A stretch of DNA of 64,000 nt from Sphingobium sp. WTD-1 (GCF_030128825.1 NZ_CP119127.1:2666001-2730000), one strand, 5' to 3'; counted from the stretch's first letter, positions 8,423-18,047 are shown. Program-made: numbers and translations. Notes: generated from the letters alone by a model not told the origin.

Positions 8423-10312
8423 TTATTTGACGATCGGCAACCATATCGCGCTGGCGCCTGCCGCGCCATATTGCACGCTCTGGGTCGCCGGCTTGTAGTC
8501 GCCCGGCTTCGCATCGAAGATCGAGGGTACATAGGTCTGCGGGTTGCGGTCATACACCGGGAACAGGCTGGACTGGATCTGCACCATGATGCGGTGGCCC
8601 GGCTTGAACACATGGTTCACGTTCGGAAGGCCGAACTTGTAATTTTCCGCCTTGCCCGGCGTCAGCGCCTGCGGCTTGTCGAAGCCATGGGCGTAGCGGC
8701 CACGGAAAATGTCGATGCCGATCGGTAGCTCATAGCCGGCCATCACTGGATTGGCGGTGTTTTCCTCCGGATAGACGTCGATCAGCTTCACCACCCAGTC
8801 GCTGTCGGTGCCGCTGGTGGCGGCGAACAGGTCGACCATCGGCTGGCCGGCGATATGGACGTCCTTGTCCAGCACCGGCGTGACATAGGTCAGCACGTCG
8901 GGGCGGCCATCGACGAAACGCTGGTCCTTCACCAGCCAGGTGCGCCAGGCCTCATTCTGGTCCTGGTGGATCGGCCGGGGCAGATAGGGGACGGGCTTGG
9001 CCGGATCGGAGACATAGGAATCGCTGCCCGCCAATGCCGGCTTGGCCCAGGACAGGCTGTAGCTGGCGCCGAGATAGAGCGGGGTCGGCGTGCCGCCCGG
9101 CCATTTGGCGCGAGTTTCCCATTTGTCGATGCCGGTCGCATAGGTGAGCGAGCCGGGCATGGTGTAGCCGGCGGGCGGATTGTCCTTGAGATAATGGTCG
9201 AGGAAGGGCTTCATCGTGCCGACGCGGAACTGGCGTCCGGTATCACCCTCGAACTGGAGATCGCCCAGGCTCCGGCCCTCATAATTGACGCCGCTATGGC
9301 GCCAGGGGCCGATCACCAGGCTGACCATGTCATTCTTCTTGTCCTGCGGTTCCAGCGCCTTGTAGACGGCCGGGGCGCCATAGCTGTCCTCCTGATCCCA
9401 CTGGCCCACGACCAGCATGGTCGGCACGGTCAGCGTGCGCTTGGCCAGCAGCTTGTCGACCGCCTGTTCCTGCCAATAGCTGTCATAGGCCGGATGTTCG
9501 AGCAGCTTGCGGACCGAGGGGAAGGCGTCGAGGCCATAGGCACGGGCGAAGTCGCCGGCCGATCCGGCGTTCAGCATCGTCGTATATTCATCACCATTGC
9601 CCATCGGGATCGCGCCGCCGCCCTTCTTGGCGGTCTGCGACAGGCTGTAGCCGAAGCCGAAATTGCGGAAGGCGCCATTGTGGAACCAGTCGTCACCCAT
9701 CCAGCCGTCGACCATCGGACTCTGCGGCACGGCGGCCTTCAGCGCGGGATGCGGATCGATCAGCGCCATCAGCGAGGTGAAGCCGGGATAGGAGGAGCCG
9801 GTGATGGCGACCTTGCCGTTGGTTTCCGGCACATTCTTCACCAGCCAGTCGATCGTGTCATAGGCGTCGGTGCTGTTATCGACATCGGTCTTGTTGAGGG
9901 GGCCACGCAGCGGACGGGTCATGACATAGTCGCCCTCCGATCCGTGCAGGCCGCGCACGTCCTGATAGACGCGGATATAGCCGTCATTGACGAAATCCGC
10001 GTCCATGACCGGCAGGATTTCCTCGATTTTCTGGCTGCGGTTGCGGCTGGTCGCCTTGCCCGCATCATAGGGGGTGCGGGTCAGCAGGATGGGGCCGTGG
10101 CTCGTGCCCTTGCGCATGACGATGACGGTGAACAGCTTCACCCCGTCGCGCATCGGGATCATCACTTCCTTGCGCACATAGTCGGCCTGCGGCCGCGCCG
10201 GATCATAGGCATCGACCTTGTCCGGGGTCATCGGATCGGTCTGGGCGGCGATCGGCGCGGCGAGCGCGGCGATCATCAGGGCGGCAGTCGAAATCTGTGC
10301 GGCACGAAGCAT
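8423..10312 (-). CDS. secreted CocE/NonD family hydrolase (X-Pro dipeptidyl-peptidase/alpha-amino acid ester hydrolase type)
   Basis: A 629-residue serine hydrolase with a cleavable signal peptide (MLRAAQISTAALMIAAL, then APIAAQ). The alpha/beta-hydrolase domain carries the nucleophile motif GSSYPGF near residue 175, and the C-terminal half is the jelly-roll domain of the S15/CocE family. The GSSY motif and periplasmic location resemble alpha-amino acid ester hydrolases and glutaryl-7-ACA acylases. ATG 10312 is chosen because AAAGGGG lies seven bases before it; upstream in-frame codons would give a long basic extension. It lies downstream of the DUF885 gene, separated by a strong hairpin. Confidence 0.9.
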   Translation of the reverse strand: MLRAAQISTAALMIAALAAPIAAQTDPMTPDKVDAYDPARPQADYVRKEVMIPMRDGVKLFTVIVMRKGTSHGPILLTRTPYDAGKATSRNRSQKIEEILPVMDADFVNDGYIRVYQDVRGLHGSEGDYVMTRPLRGPLNKTDVDNSTDAYDTIDWLVKNVPETNGKVAITGSSYPGFTSLMALIDPHPALKAAVPQSPMVDGWMGDDWFHNGAFRNFGFGYSLSQTAKKGGGAIPMGNGDEYTTMLNAGSAGDFARAYGLDAFPSVRKLLEHPAYDSYWQEQAVDKLLAKRTLTVPTMLVVGQWDQEDSYGAPAVYKALEPQDKKNDMVSLVIGPWRHSGVNYEGRSLGDLQFEGDTGRQFRVGTMKPFLDHYLKDNPPAGYTMPGSLTYATGIDKWETRAKWPGGTPTPLYLGASYSLSWAKPALAGSDSYVSDPAKPVPYLPRPIHQDQNEAWRTWLVKDQRFVDGRPDVLTYVTPVLDKDVHIAGQPMVDLFAATSGTDSDWVVKLIDVYPEENTANPVMAGYELPIGIDIFRGRYAHGFDKPQALTPGKAENYKFGLPNVNHVFKPGHRIMVQIQSSLFPVYDRNPQTYVPSIFDAKPGDYKPATQSVQYGAAGASAIWLPIVK

Positions 10313-10346
10313 GGCGATACCCCTTTGTTCTCTTGTAATCATGCAA

Positions 10347-10377
10347 CGGGTCCGGCCTTGAGGAAAGGCCGGACCCG
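10347..10377 (-). terminator. strong hairpin between DUF885 and CocE genes
   Basis: A 13-base-pair perfect stem (CGGGTCCGGCCTT with AAGGCCGGACCCG) with a five-base loop, starting 12 bases after the stop codon of the DUF885 gene and 35 bases before the CocE start. The sequence after it is not T-rich, so it may terminate only part of the transcripts or protect the 3' end. Confidence 0.55.
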
Positions 10378-10388
10378 CTTGTCCGTCA

Positions 10389-12200
10389 TCAGCCCTCGGT
10401 GAGGGCGCGGGCGCGATCCTCGATCCGCTTTTCCAGGATCGACAGCGGCATCGCACCTTCCTCAAGAACGGCGTGGAACTGCTTGATATCGAACTTGTCA
10501 CCCAGCAGCGCCTGCGCCTTTTCGCGCGCCTTGGTCCAGCTGCCATGGCCGACCTTGTAGCTGGTCGCCTGGCCCGGCTGGGTGCAGTAGCGCTCGACCT
10601 CGCGCTGGCAGCGGGGGCGGGCAAAGCCGGTCTTTTCGACCATATAGTCGGTGGCCTGCTTGACGCTCCACTGCTTGGAATGAATGCCGGTGTCGACCAC
10701 CAGGCGGGCGGCGCGGAACAGGAAGGACTGGAGATAGCCGGCGCGATCGATCGGCGTCGCATAGCCGCCCAGCTCGTCGGCCAGCTGCTCGGCATAGAGC
10801 GCCCAGCCTTCGCTATAGGCGCTCATGAAGGCGACCTTGCGCAGCATCGGCACGTCACCGGCAGTCTGCGCGGTCGAAATCTGGAGATGATGACCGGGCA
10901 CGCCTTCATGATAGGTGAGGGCGGGCAGGCCATATTTCGGCCAGTCGCCGACATCCTTCAGGTTGATGAAGTAGATGGCCGGGCGCGAACCGTCGAGCGC
11001 AGCGCGGTTATAATAGCCGTTGGAGGCGCCATCCTGGATCTCGACCGGCACCGCGCGGATTTCGAGCGGCGTGTTGGGGATGGTCGTGAACGCCTGGGGC
11101 AGCTTCGCCTTCATGGCGTCGAGATCGCGGTTGAGCTGGGCAAGCAGGGCGGCGCGGCCGTCCGGGCTGTCGGCATAGAGCTGGGCCGGGTCGACGTTGA
11201 GCGCGGCGAGCTTTTCGCCGACGCTGCCCTTGGTGAAACCGGCGCCGTTCAGGATCACGTCCAGCTTGGCACTGATGTCGGCAACCTGTTCCAGTCCCAT
11301 GGCGTGGATCTGATCGGCGCTAAGATCGGTGGTGGTCGCCTGCTTGAGCGCCGCCGCATAGATTTCGTTGCCGCGCGGGGTCCGCCATACGCCGTCGCCG
11401 GCGGCGGTCTTGGGCTTCAACGCCTCGATCGCGGCGATCTGTTCGTCGAGCGCGGGATAGATCGCCTTTTCGACGATGGCGGCGGCCTGTGCCTGCCAGT
11501 CACCGGCCACGCCCTTGGCCGCGGCGCGCTTCACCAGCGACTGGACCAGGCTGCTGGTCGCGGCGGGCTGGCCACGCAATTTCTTCATCTGGCCAAGCGT
11601 CAGGTCGAGCGACCAGCCGGGGGCGAGATAGCCGCGCGCGGCCTCGTCCCGCTGCAGCGCGGTGTCTGTCCGCAGGTTCCGGGCAAAGGCGTCGAGCCGG
11701 GCGACATAGGCCTCGCAATCACCGGCCGTGTTGATGGTGTGTGCGGTGTTCAGGAAATCCGGCGTCTGGAAATAGCTGCCGCCCTGCTGGAAGATGCGAT
11801 AGGGACGCTGGACGCTGTTGAGGCCGAACTTGGCCGGCGCGACGGTCTGCTGGTCGAGCGAATAGAGGATGACCTCCAGGTTCAGGCGCTGCGCATCCGA
11901 CAGGGCGGCGCCCTCATAACCCTTGAACTCCTTGATCGCGGCCTGGGTGGCGGCCAGTTTCTTCATCGTGCCCGACTTGCTATTGTCGTCGAGCTGGCTC
12001 TTGGCGGCGGAGCGCGCGCCCTTGTCGAGGCCGAGGCTGGTGACCATGGCCGGCGACAGGTCGAGCTGGCGCTCGAAGGCGGTGGCGAAGGCGGCCGACA
12101 GGCGCGCATCGTCGGCGCCGGCCGCCTGGGCGAATGCGCGGGGCGTGGCGGTGGCGAGCGCGACCGCGCCCGAGGAAAGCAGGAATTGACGACGATCCAT
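10389..12200 (-). CDS. DUF885 family protein, Tat-exported putative zinc metallopeptidase
   Basis: A 603-residue exported protein. The N-terminus MDRRQFLLSSG is a twin-arginine (Tat) signal followed by a hydrophobic stretch ending at AFAQA. The DUF885 signature HEGVPGHH near residue 430 is a plausible zinc site, followed by YSEGWALYAEQL, another hallmark of the family. Members are broadly thought to be peptidases, but few are characterised. RBS AAGGGAG precedes the ATG. It may form a unit with the downstream secreted CocE hydrolase, suggesting peptide or amino-acid ester breakdown in the periplasm (inference). Confidence 0.9.
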   Translation of the reverse strand: MDRRQFLLSSGAVALATATPRAFAQAAGADDARLSAAFATAFERQLDLSPAMVTSLGLDKGARSAAKSQLDDNSKSGTMKKLAATQAAIKEFKGYEGAALSDAQRLNLEVILYSLDQQTVAPAKFGLNSVQRPYRIFQQGGSYFQTPDFLNTAHTINTAGDCEAYVARLDAFARNLRTDTALQRDEAARGYLAPGWSLDLTLGQMKKLRGQPAATSSLVQSLVKRAAAKGVAGDWQAQAAAIVEKAIYPALDEQIAAIEALKPKTAAGDGVWRTPRGNEIYAAALKQATTTDLSADQIHAMGLEQVADISAKLDVILNGAGFTKGSVGEKLAALNVDPAQLYADSPDGRAALLAQLNRDLDAMKAKLPQAFTTIPNTPLEIRAVPVEIQDGASNGYYNRAALDGSRPAIYFINLKDVGDWPKYGLPALTYHEGVPGHHLQISTAQTAGDVPMLRKVAFMSAYSEGWALYAEQLADELGGYATPIDRAGYLQSFLFRAARLVVDTGIHSKQWSVKQATDYMVEKTGFARPRCQREVERYCTQPGQATSYKVGHGSWTKAREKAQALLGDKFDIKQFHAVLEEGAMPLSILEKRIEDRARALTEG

Positions 12201-12310
12201 GGGGCGACTCCCTTAAGTCCCGTTGGAAAGGGGGAGTGTATTGCGCTGCTGACACGACAGGTCCAGCGCGCGCCTGCGCTTGTTACGCAATGTTACAATA
12301 AGATAGGGGA

Positions 12311-12332
12311 CGGGCGCCCCGCAGGGCGCCCG
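12311..12332 (-). terminator. hairpin after the cys operon
   Basis: CGGGCGCCC and GGGCGCCCG form a nine-pair stem with loop CGCA, six bases past the cysH stop codon on the coding strand. The following sequence has scattered T residues but no run. It probably ends the sulfate assimilation operon. Confidence 0.55.
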
Positions 12333-12338
12333 GTGAGA

Positions 12339-13139
12339 TCAGAAGGCAGGCAGATTTGCCGGGTCTTCCGGATCAATGACGGGAATAGGCGAAACCGGCG
12401 AATGGATGCCGCATTCCACCTTGTCCCATCCGCGCCAACGACCGGCACGCGGATCTTCGCCCGGCAGAACCTTCGACGTGCAGGGTTCGCAGCCGATCGA
12501 CAGATAGCCCTGTGCCTCCAGCGGATGGCGCGGCAGTTGTTCGGCCTCGAAATAAGCTTCCAGATCGGTCTTGGTCCAGTCGCCGAGCGGATTGATCTTC
12601 AGCCGGCCGTCCTCGACCTCGAAGCGGGGCAGATTCTGGCGCGTGACCGACTGGAATGCCTTGCGGCCCGAAATCCAGGCGTCCAGGCTCGCCTTGGCGC
12701 GCTTCATCGGCTCGACCTTGCGGATTTCGCAGCAGCCGTCGGGATCATAGGACCAGCGCAGGCCGGTCTCATCCTTCTTGGCCAGCACTGCGGCGTCGGG
12801 CGCGACGACGCTGCTGTTGGTGAAGCCCAGCCGCGCGACCAGCGTGTCGCGATAGTTGAGCGTTTCGGCGAACATCTTCTGCGTGTCGACGAAGATTACC
12901 GGGATGGCCTTGTCGGCCTTGGCCACCAGATCGAGCAGCACCGCGCTTTCCGTGCCGAAGGAGGAGACGACGCCGACATTGCCGGCGAGGCCTTCCGCGA
13001 ACACGGTCTTGAGCATGGTCAGCGTATCGACGCCCTCGAAGCGCGCGTTGAGCGCATCGGCATCCCCCTGGGTAAAGACGGGGCGGGCATCGATCACATC
13101 TACTAGCCGCTCTGGGATCTGGCGGGCAGGTTCAGCCAT
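12339..13139 (-). CDS. cysH: phosphoadenylyl/adenylyl-sulfate reductase
   Basis: A 266-residue thioredoxin-dependent reductase that makes sulfite from APS or PAPS. The PP-loop nucleotide site is SSFGTESAVLL near residue 60. Two cysteine pairs are present, DGCCEIRK near residue 136 and GCEPC near residue 224, which in this family bind a [4Fe-4S] cluster and favour APS as substrate. The catalytic cysteine is in ECGIHSP near the C-terminus. The ATG at 13139 has GGAG seven bases upstream and overlaps the DUF934 gene by 8 bases. Confidence 0.95.
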   Translation of the reverse strand: MAEPARQIPERLVDVIDARPVFTQGDADALNARFEGVDTLTMLKTVFAEGLAGNVGVVSSFGTESAVLLDLVAKADKAIPVIFVDTQKMFAETLNYRDTLVARLGFTNSSVVAPDAAVLAKKDETGLRWSYDPDGCCEIRKVEPMKRAKASLDAWISGRKAFQSVTRQNLPRFEVEDGRLKINPLGDWTKTDLEAYFEAEQLPRHPLEAQGYLSIGCEPCTSKVLPGEDPRAGRWRGWDKVECGIHSPVSPIPVIDPEDPANLPAF

Positions 13140-13572
13140 CAATTTTCTCCGGATGCCGTTTCGCCCAGACGGGCTGACGGCCATCGATCGTCTTCTGATA
13201 GACGTCGGCATAGCGGGTGAGCGCACGCTCCACGGCGGCGTCATCCAGGGCTTTGGCGGGGTGGAAACTGTCGAAGCCGCAGCGGCGCATGGCGTTGATC
13301 TGGTCGACCAGCACGTCGCCCACGGCGCGCAATTCGCCCTGATAGCCCGATTCCCGCAGGATGCGCGCGGCCGAATAGCCGCGCCCGTCGCCATAGGCCG
13401 GGAAGTTTACCTCCACCAGTGAGAGGCGATCGAGATGCGGCAGCAGTTCGCGCGCATCCTCGCCCGGCTCGATGCGAACGGCGGTGGCGTTGGACTGGCC
13501 GGTGAAGGATTCGACCGTGACAGCCGGCTCCTGCGCGGCTTCACCGTCGCGGAAGGAGAGGAACTCAACCAT
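13132..13572 (-). CDS. DUF934 family protein (sulfite reduction accessory)
   Basis: A 146-residue protein of the DUF934 family, which is regularly found between cysI and cysH. Conserved segments seen are LVEVNFPAYGDGRGYS near residue 52 and LRAVGDVLVDQI near residue 82. The biochemical role is unknown; operon position points to sulfite reductase function or electron delivery. A strong AAGGAGG precedes its ATG, and the gene overlaps both neighbours by 8 bases. Confidence 0.9.
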   Translation of the reverse strand: MVEFLSFRDGEAAQEPAVTVESFTGQSNATAVRIEPGEDARELLPHLDRLSLVEVNFPAYGDGRGYSAARILRESGYQGELRAVGDVLVDQINAMRRCGFDSFHPAKALDDAAVERALTRYADVYQKTIDGRQPVWAKRHPEKIDG

Positions 13573-15196
13573 AGATCGCCTCCTTGAAGGGCTTCATGCC
13601 GATGCGGCGATAAGTGTCGAGGAAACGCTCCCCGTCGGTGCGTTCGGCCAGATAAATGTCCGTGACCTTCTCGATTGCGTCGACCACGCCATCTTCGGAG
13701 AAACCGGGGCCGGTGATCTGGCCGAGCGACGCATCCTCCGCGCCCGATCCTCCGAGCAGCAGCTGGAAATTCTCCACGCCCTTACGGTCCACGCCCAAAA
13801 TGCCGATATGGCCGGCATGATGATGGCCGCAGGCATTGATGCAGCCCGAAATCTTGAGCTTCAGCTCGCCCAGTTCGGCCTGACGCGCGTTGTCGGCGAA
13901 GCGCTGCGCGATCTTCTGCGCCAGCGGGATCGAGCGGGCGTTGGCCAGCGCGCAATAATCAAGGCCAGGGCAGGCGATGATGTCGGTGATGAGGTCCAGA
14001 TTGGCCTCGGCCAGTCCCGCTTCGTCCAGCTGTTGCCAGATGGCGTAGAGATCGGCCTTCTTCACATGCGGCAGGACCAGGTTCTGCGCATGGGTGACGC
14101 GCAGTTCGTCGAGGCTATACTGTTCGGCCAGCGAGGCGACCAGTTCGATCTGCTCGGCCGACGCGTCGCCCGGAATGCCGGTCAGCGGCTTCAGGCTGAT
14201 ATTGACGATCGCATAGCCCGGCTGCTTGTGCGTTGCGACCTGACGGTCGACCCACAGGGCGAAGGCCGGATCGGCACGGTCGATCTCTTCGGAGAGGCCC
14301 GTTTCATAGGCCGGGTTGGCGAAGAAGGCGCGGATGCGATCCAGTTCCTCGGTCGGCGGGTTGAGGCCCAGTTCGCGCATATGGGCGAACTCTTCCTCGA
14401 CCTGGCGCTTATATTCCTCGACGCCGATCTCATGGACCAGGATCTTGATCCGGGCCTTGTACTTGTTGTCGCGGCGACCGTAGCGATTATAGACGCGCAG
14501 GCAGGCCTCCAGATAGGAGACGATCTCCTCCTCCGGCACGAAATCCCTGATCTGCGGCGCGACCATCGGGGTACGGCCCATGCCGCCGCCAGCATAGACT
14601 TCGGCGCCGATGACGCCATCCTTCGACACCAGCTTCAGGCCGATATCGTGCAGGCGCATCGCCGCGCGATCATCGTCGCTGGCAATCACGCAAATCTTGA
14701 ACTTGCGCGGCAGGTAGGTGAATTCCGGGTGGAAGCTCGACCATTGACGCAGCAGTTCGGCCCAGGGGCGGGGGTCCGCCACCTCGTCGGCGGAGACGCC
14801 GGCATATTGGTCGGAACTGATGTTGCGGATGCAGTTGCCGCTGGTCTGGATGGCGTGCATCTCCACCGTCGCCAGTTCGGCGAGGATGTCGGGCGCATCG
14901 GCCAGCTTGATCCAGTTATATTGCAGATTCTGGCGCGTGGTGAAGTGGCCATAGCCCTTGTCATATTTCGCCGCGATCTCGCCCAGCTTGCGCATCTGCT
15001 TGCCGCTGAGCGTGCCATAGGGGATGGCGACGCGCAGCATATAGGCGTGCAGCTGAAGATAGAGGCCGTTCATCAGCCGCAGCGGCTTGAACTGATCCTC
15101 GGTTAGGGCGCCGGTCAGGCGGCGCTGCACCTGGTCGCGAAATTCATCGACGCGGGCGTCGACGATGGACTGGTCGTAGCTGTCGTAGCGATACAT
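13565..15196 (-). CDS. cysI: nitrite/sulfite reductase hemoprotein (assimilatory sulfite reductase)
   Basis: A 543-residue siroheme and [4Fe-4S] enzyme that reduces sulfite to sulfide. The duplicated ferredoxin-like and siroheme domains are apparent. Cluster and siroheme ligands are visible as IACPGLDYCALA near residue 410 and SGCINACGHH near residue 457. N-terminal FTTRQNLQYNW is typical of the family. No separate flavoprotein subunit (cysJ) is nearby, so the electron donor is probably ferredoxin or the unknown DUF934 partner. Its context with cysH supports sulfite rather than nitrite. Confidence 0.93.
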   Translation of the reverse strand: MYRYDSYDQSIVDARVDEFRDQVQRRLTGALTEDQFKPLRLMNGLYLQLHAYMLRVAIPYGTLSGKQMRKLGEIAAKYDKGYGHFTTRQNLQYNWIKLADAPDILAELATVEMHAIQTSGNCIRNISSDQYAGVSADEVADPRPWAELLRQWSSFHPEFTYLPRKFKICVIASDDDRAAMRLHDIGLKLVSKDGVIGAEVYAGGGMGRTPMVAPQIRDFVPEEEIVSYLEACLRVYNRYGRRDNKYKARIKILVHEIGVEEYKRQVEEEFAHMRELGLNPPTEELDRIRAFFANPAYETGLSEEIDRADPAFALWVDRQVATHKQPGYAIVNISLKPLTGIPGDASAEQIELVASLAEQYSLDELRVTHAQNLVLPHVKKADLYAIWQQLDEAGLAEANLDLITDIIACPGLDYCALANARSIPLAQKIAQRFADNARQAELGELKLKISGCINACGHHHAGHIGILGVDRKGVENFQLLLGGSGAEDASLGQITGPGFSEDGVVDAIEKVTDIYLAERTDGERFLDTYRRIGMKPFKEAIYG

Positions 15197-15197
15197 G

Positions 15198-15494
15198 TCA
15201 GATCACCCAGTTGCCGGCGTCGGCGTCATTCGGTTTGAGATTGAGGTCGGGGCGCACCGTGGGGCCAAGCGCGCGAATGCGGTCCTTGATATGGGCCGGG
15301 CGCACGCCTTCGTCGGTGACGGTCGCGTCGATCACATAGGCGCCGACGACGCGCAGCGCCGCTTCCTCGGTGCGGGCGAGGTCGTCGCCCTGTTCGCCGA
15401 CATCGGCGCTGTCGCCGACCTGGCGCGACCAGCCATCGCCGGCCCACCAGATGACATCACCGGTCACCAGATCATTGCCCGTCAGGATCTTCAC
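15198..15494 (-). CDS. DUF2849 family protein
   Basis: A 98-residue protein with a GTG start at 15494 that overlaps the cobA stop as GTGA. Features include the N-terminal LTGNDLVTGDVIWW and the segment ARTEEAALRVVGAYVIDA, matching DUF2849 as found in other alphaproteobacterial cys operons. Function is not known. One base separates it from cysI. Its location between siroheme synthesis and sulfite reductase genes suggests a role in enzyme assembly, which is inference only. Confidence 0.85.
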   Translation of the reverse strand: MKILTGNDLVTGDVIWWAGDGWSRQVGDSADVGEQGDDLARTEEAALRVVGAYVIDATVTDEGVRPAHIKDRIRALGPTVRPDLNLKPNDADAGNWVI

Positions 15495-16279
15495 GAACGC
15501 ATCTCCGAAATACTCTCCCCTTTTGCCGCCCAGTCCGCCAGCACATCGCGTGCCAGGGCATGGGCTGCTACGTCGCCGACCACGATCAGGGCCGGGCTTT
15601 TGACATCTTCACGCGCCACCATGTCGCCCAGATCGGCGAGCAGGGTGCGCAGGCTGCGCATATCGGCGCGCGTGCCATTTTCCAGCACCGCGACCGGGAT
15701 TGCCGGCGACACGCCGTCGGCCATCAGCTTGTCGGCGATGTCGGCGGCGGTCGCGACGCCCATATAGATGACGAGCGTGCGGCCTTTTCCCGCAAGGCCC
15801 GACCAATCCTGATCCGTCAGCCCCTTGCACTGGCCGGCAACGAAGCTGACCGCGCTCGACGCTTCGCGATGGCTCAGCGGCAGTTGCGCCTGGGCGGCGG
15901 CGCCGATCGCGGCGCTAATCCCCGGCACGACCTCGACCGGTACGCCGGCGGCGCGGCAGGCATCCACTTCCTCGCCACCACGGCCGAAGATGAAGGGGTC
16001 GCCACCCTTCAGGCGGACGACCGGCTCGCCAGCCAGGGCAAAGCGGACCAGCAGGGCGTTGATCGCCTCCTGCGGCATGGAGTGGCGGCTGCGCTGCTTG
16101 GCGACCGAGACCAGTTCGGTCTGCGGGCCGGCCAGCGCCAATATGTCGTCGGACACCAGCCCGTCATGCACGATCAGGCGCGCGTCGCGGATCAGGCGCA
16201 CGGCCTTGATGGTCAGCAGTTCCGGGTCGCCCGGTCCCGCGCCCACCAGGTGGACGGTAGCAGGTGCAATGTCAGCCAT
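15491..16279 (-). CDS. cobA: uroporphyrinogen-III C-methyltransferase
   Basis: A 262-residue SAM-dependent enzyme that makes precorrin-2, the precursor of siroheme needed by CysI. Signature motifs are VGAGPGDPELLT near residue 9, RLKGGDPFIFGRGGEE near residue 92 and VPGISAAIGAAA near residue 119. It lacks the oxidase/ferrochelatase domains of CysG. A GTG at 16288 is an alternative start. It is the first gene of the sulfate reduction operon; a TTGACA at 16371-16366 on this strand could be part of its promoter, but no good -10 follows. Confidence 0.93.
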   Translation of the reverse strand: MADIAPATVHLVGAGPGDPELLTIKAVRLIRDARLIVHDGLVSDDILALAGPQTELVSVAKQRSRHSMPQEAINALLVRFALAGEPVVRLKGGDPFIFGRGGEEVDACRAAGVPVEVVPGISAAIGAAAQAQLPLSHREASSAVSFVAGQCKGLTDQDWSGLAGKGRTLVIYMGVATAADIADKLMADGVSPAIPVAVLENGTRADMRSLRTLLADLGDMVAREDVKSPALIVVGDVAAHALARDVLADWAAKGESISEMRS

Positions 16280-16367
16280 GCTCGCCACATGGCGAAAGGG
16301 CGGCGGAGTTTCAATTCAGAATGGATATGGAGGGGCTTAGGAAAAGTTTTGTCCAGTAGCCGGGTTG

Positions 16368-17801
16368 TCAATCGCCCATGGCGCTGACGTCGATGTCCTT
16401 GAGGCCGATGCCGATGGTGGCGCGGGGCTGTTCGATCTCGGCGGAAGCGACCGGATAGGCGCAATAATCGGCGGCATAATAGGCGCTGGGGCGGTGGTTG
16501 CCGGATACGCCGACGCCGCCGAACGGCGCGGTGCCCGACGCGCCATTGGTCGGGCGGTTCCAGTTGATCACGCCGGCGCGGACATTGCCCCAGAATTGCG
16601 CATATTGTTCGGGACTGCCGCCGATGAGCGAGGCGGACAGGCCGTAGCGGCTGCTATTGGCCTCGGCGATGGCGGTTTCGAAATCGGGCACGCGCACGAT
16701 CTGGAGCAGCGGACCGAATAGCTCGACATCGGGCCGTTCCGTCATCGCGGTCACGTCGATGATCGCGGGCGTCAGGAAGGGTAGGCCCTTTTGCGGCCGG
16801 ACCATATGCTTGATCGGCCGGCCGCCATGGCTCATCAGATAGAGGAAGCTTTCGGTCAGGCCATCGGCGGTCGGATTGTCGATGACCGGCCCCATATAGG
16901 GCTGCGGATCGGCATGGGGGTGATCGACGATCAGCCTGTCGGCGACCTTCTTGACCTCCGCGATCAGGGCGTCGGCCATGGCGTCGCGCACGATCAGCCG
17001 GCTGGCGGCGGTGCAGCGCTGGCCGCTCGACAGGAAGGCGGACTGGATCACCAGCGCGGCGGCGGCGCCGATTTCCGGCGTGTCCCAGACGACCAGCGGA
17101 TTGTTGCCGCCCATTTCGAGCGCGAGGATCTTGCCTGGCTGGGTCGCGAACTGGCGGTTGATGGCGATGCCGGTCTGGGCCGATCCGGTGAACAATATGC
17201 CCGCGACATCGGCATGGGCGGCCAGCGCCTTGCCTTCCTCCGCGCCGCCGAGCAGCAACTGGACGGCATCGGTCGGGACGCCTGCCTCATGATAGAAGCG
17301 CACCAGCATCTCGCCGACCGCCGGGGTCTTTTCCGATGGCTTGAAGATGACGGCATTGCCCGCCAGCAGCGCGGGGATGATGTGGCCATTGGGGAGATGG
17401 GCCGGGAAATTATAGGGGCCAAGCACTGCCATCACGCCATGGGGCTTGTGCCGCACCGACTGGCGGGCGCCCAGATTGGCCTCCAGCCGGCGCTGGCCGG
17501 TGCGTTCGGAATAGGCAGCGACCGACGTGTCGATCTTGGCCATGACCGCCGTCACCTCGGTCCGGGCGTCCCATAGCGGCTTTCCGGTTTCGCGGGCGAT
17601 CAGGTCGGCCAGTTCCTCCTCATGGGCGCGCACGACATTGACGAAGCGGCGCAGCGTTTCGATGCGGAAGGCGACCGGCTGCGCGGCCCAGCGCGGCCAG
17701 CCGGAGCGGGCGCGGGCGACGATATCGTCCACGTCGCCGCTTTCGCCCTGCCATAGCAGGGCGCCGGTCGCGGGTTCATGGGACGTCAGCGCGGCGGACA
17801 T
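16368..17801 (-). CDS. astD: succinylglutamate-semialdehyde dehydrogenase
   Basis: A 477-residue NAD-dependent aldehyde dehydrogenase. The N-terminal EPATGALLWQG and the GPYNFPAHLPNGHI block around residue 130 are typical of AstD, the fourth step of the arginine succinyltransferase pathway. Catalytic residues: Glu in LEMGGNNP near residue 229 and Cys in SSGQRCTA near residue 263. The other ast genes are not in this window, so either they are elsewhere or the enzyme serves a different aldehyde. The stop codon is 88 bases from the cobA start. Confidence 0.88.
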   Translation of the reverse strand: MSAALTSHEPATGALLWQGESGDVDDIVARARSGWPRWAAQPVAFRIETLRRFVNVVRAHEEELADLIARETGKPLWDARTEVTAVMAKIDTSVAAYSERTGQRRLEANLGARQSVRHKPHGVMAVLGPYNFPAHLPNGHIIPALLAGNAVIFKPSEKTPAVGEMLVRFYHEAGVPTDAVQLLLGGAEEGKALAAHADVAGILFTGSAQTGIAINRQFATQPGKILALEMGGNNPLVVWDTPEIGAAAALVIQSAFLSSGQRCTAASRLIVRDAMADALIAEVKKVADRLIVDHPHADPQPYMGPVIDNPTADGLTESFLYLMSHGGRPIKHMVRPQKGLPFLTPAIIDVTAMTERPDVELFGPLLQIVRVPDFETAIAEANSSRYGLSASLIGGSPEQYAQFWGNVRAGVINWNRPTNGASGTAPFGGVGVSGNHRPSAYYAADYCAYPVASAEIEQPRATIGIGLKDIDVSAMGD

Positions 17802-18047
17802 GGTGCAGGATATGGCCGAAAATGGTTAATGAAGGAAGAGCGGGGCGGGGAGGGCGCTCTTCTACGTTCGGCCAATAGGAAATGTTCCGCTTAACTTCCC
17901 ATATTTCCCGCAGATTTCGACATTTAAGAACCGAAGTTGGAAATTTTATGATGCTGGGCCGATCCGGCCGGGGTGGGCGCCCATGCCGGATCGATCCTGT
18001 ACCATCCGGCCGTCGAATAGGACAGCGCGGCCGCCTGCAAGCGGCGC

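Noticed and set aside
10313..10795. Extended start for the CocE hydrolase
   Set aside because: The extension is basic and Ser/Arg-rich, overlaps the DUF885 gene and hides the signal peptide and the AAAGGGG ribosome binding site.
17802..18047. A short gene between astD and the RBBP9-type hydrolase
   Set aside because: Frames here are rich in Arg, Gly and Ser with no ribosome binding site. It looks like untranslated sequence.
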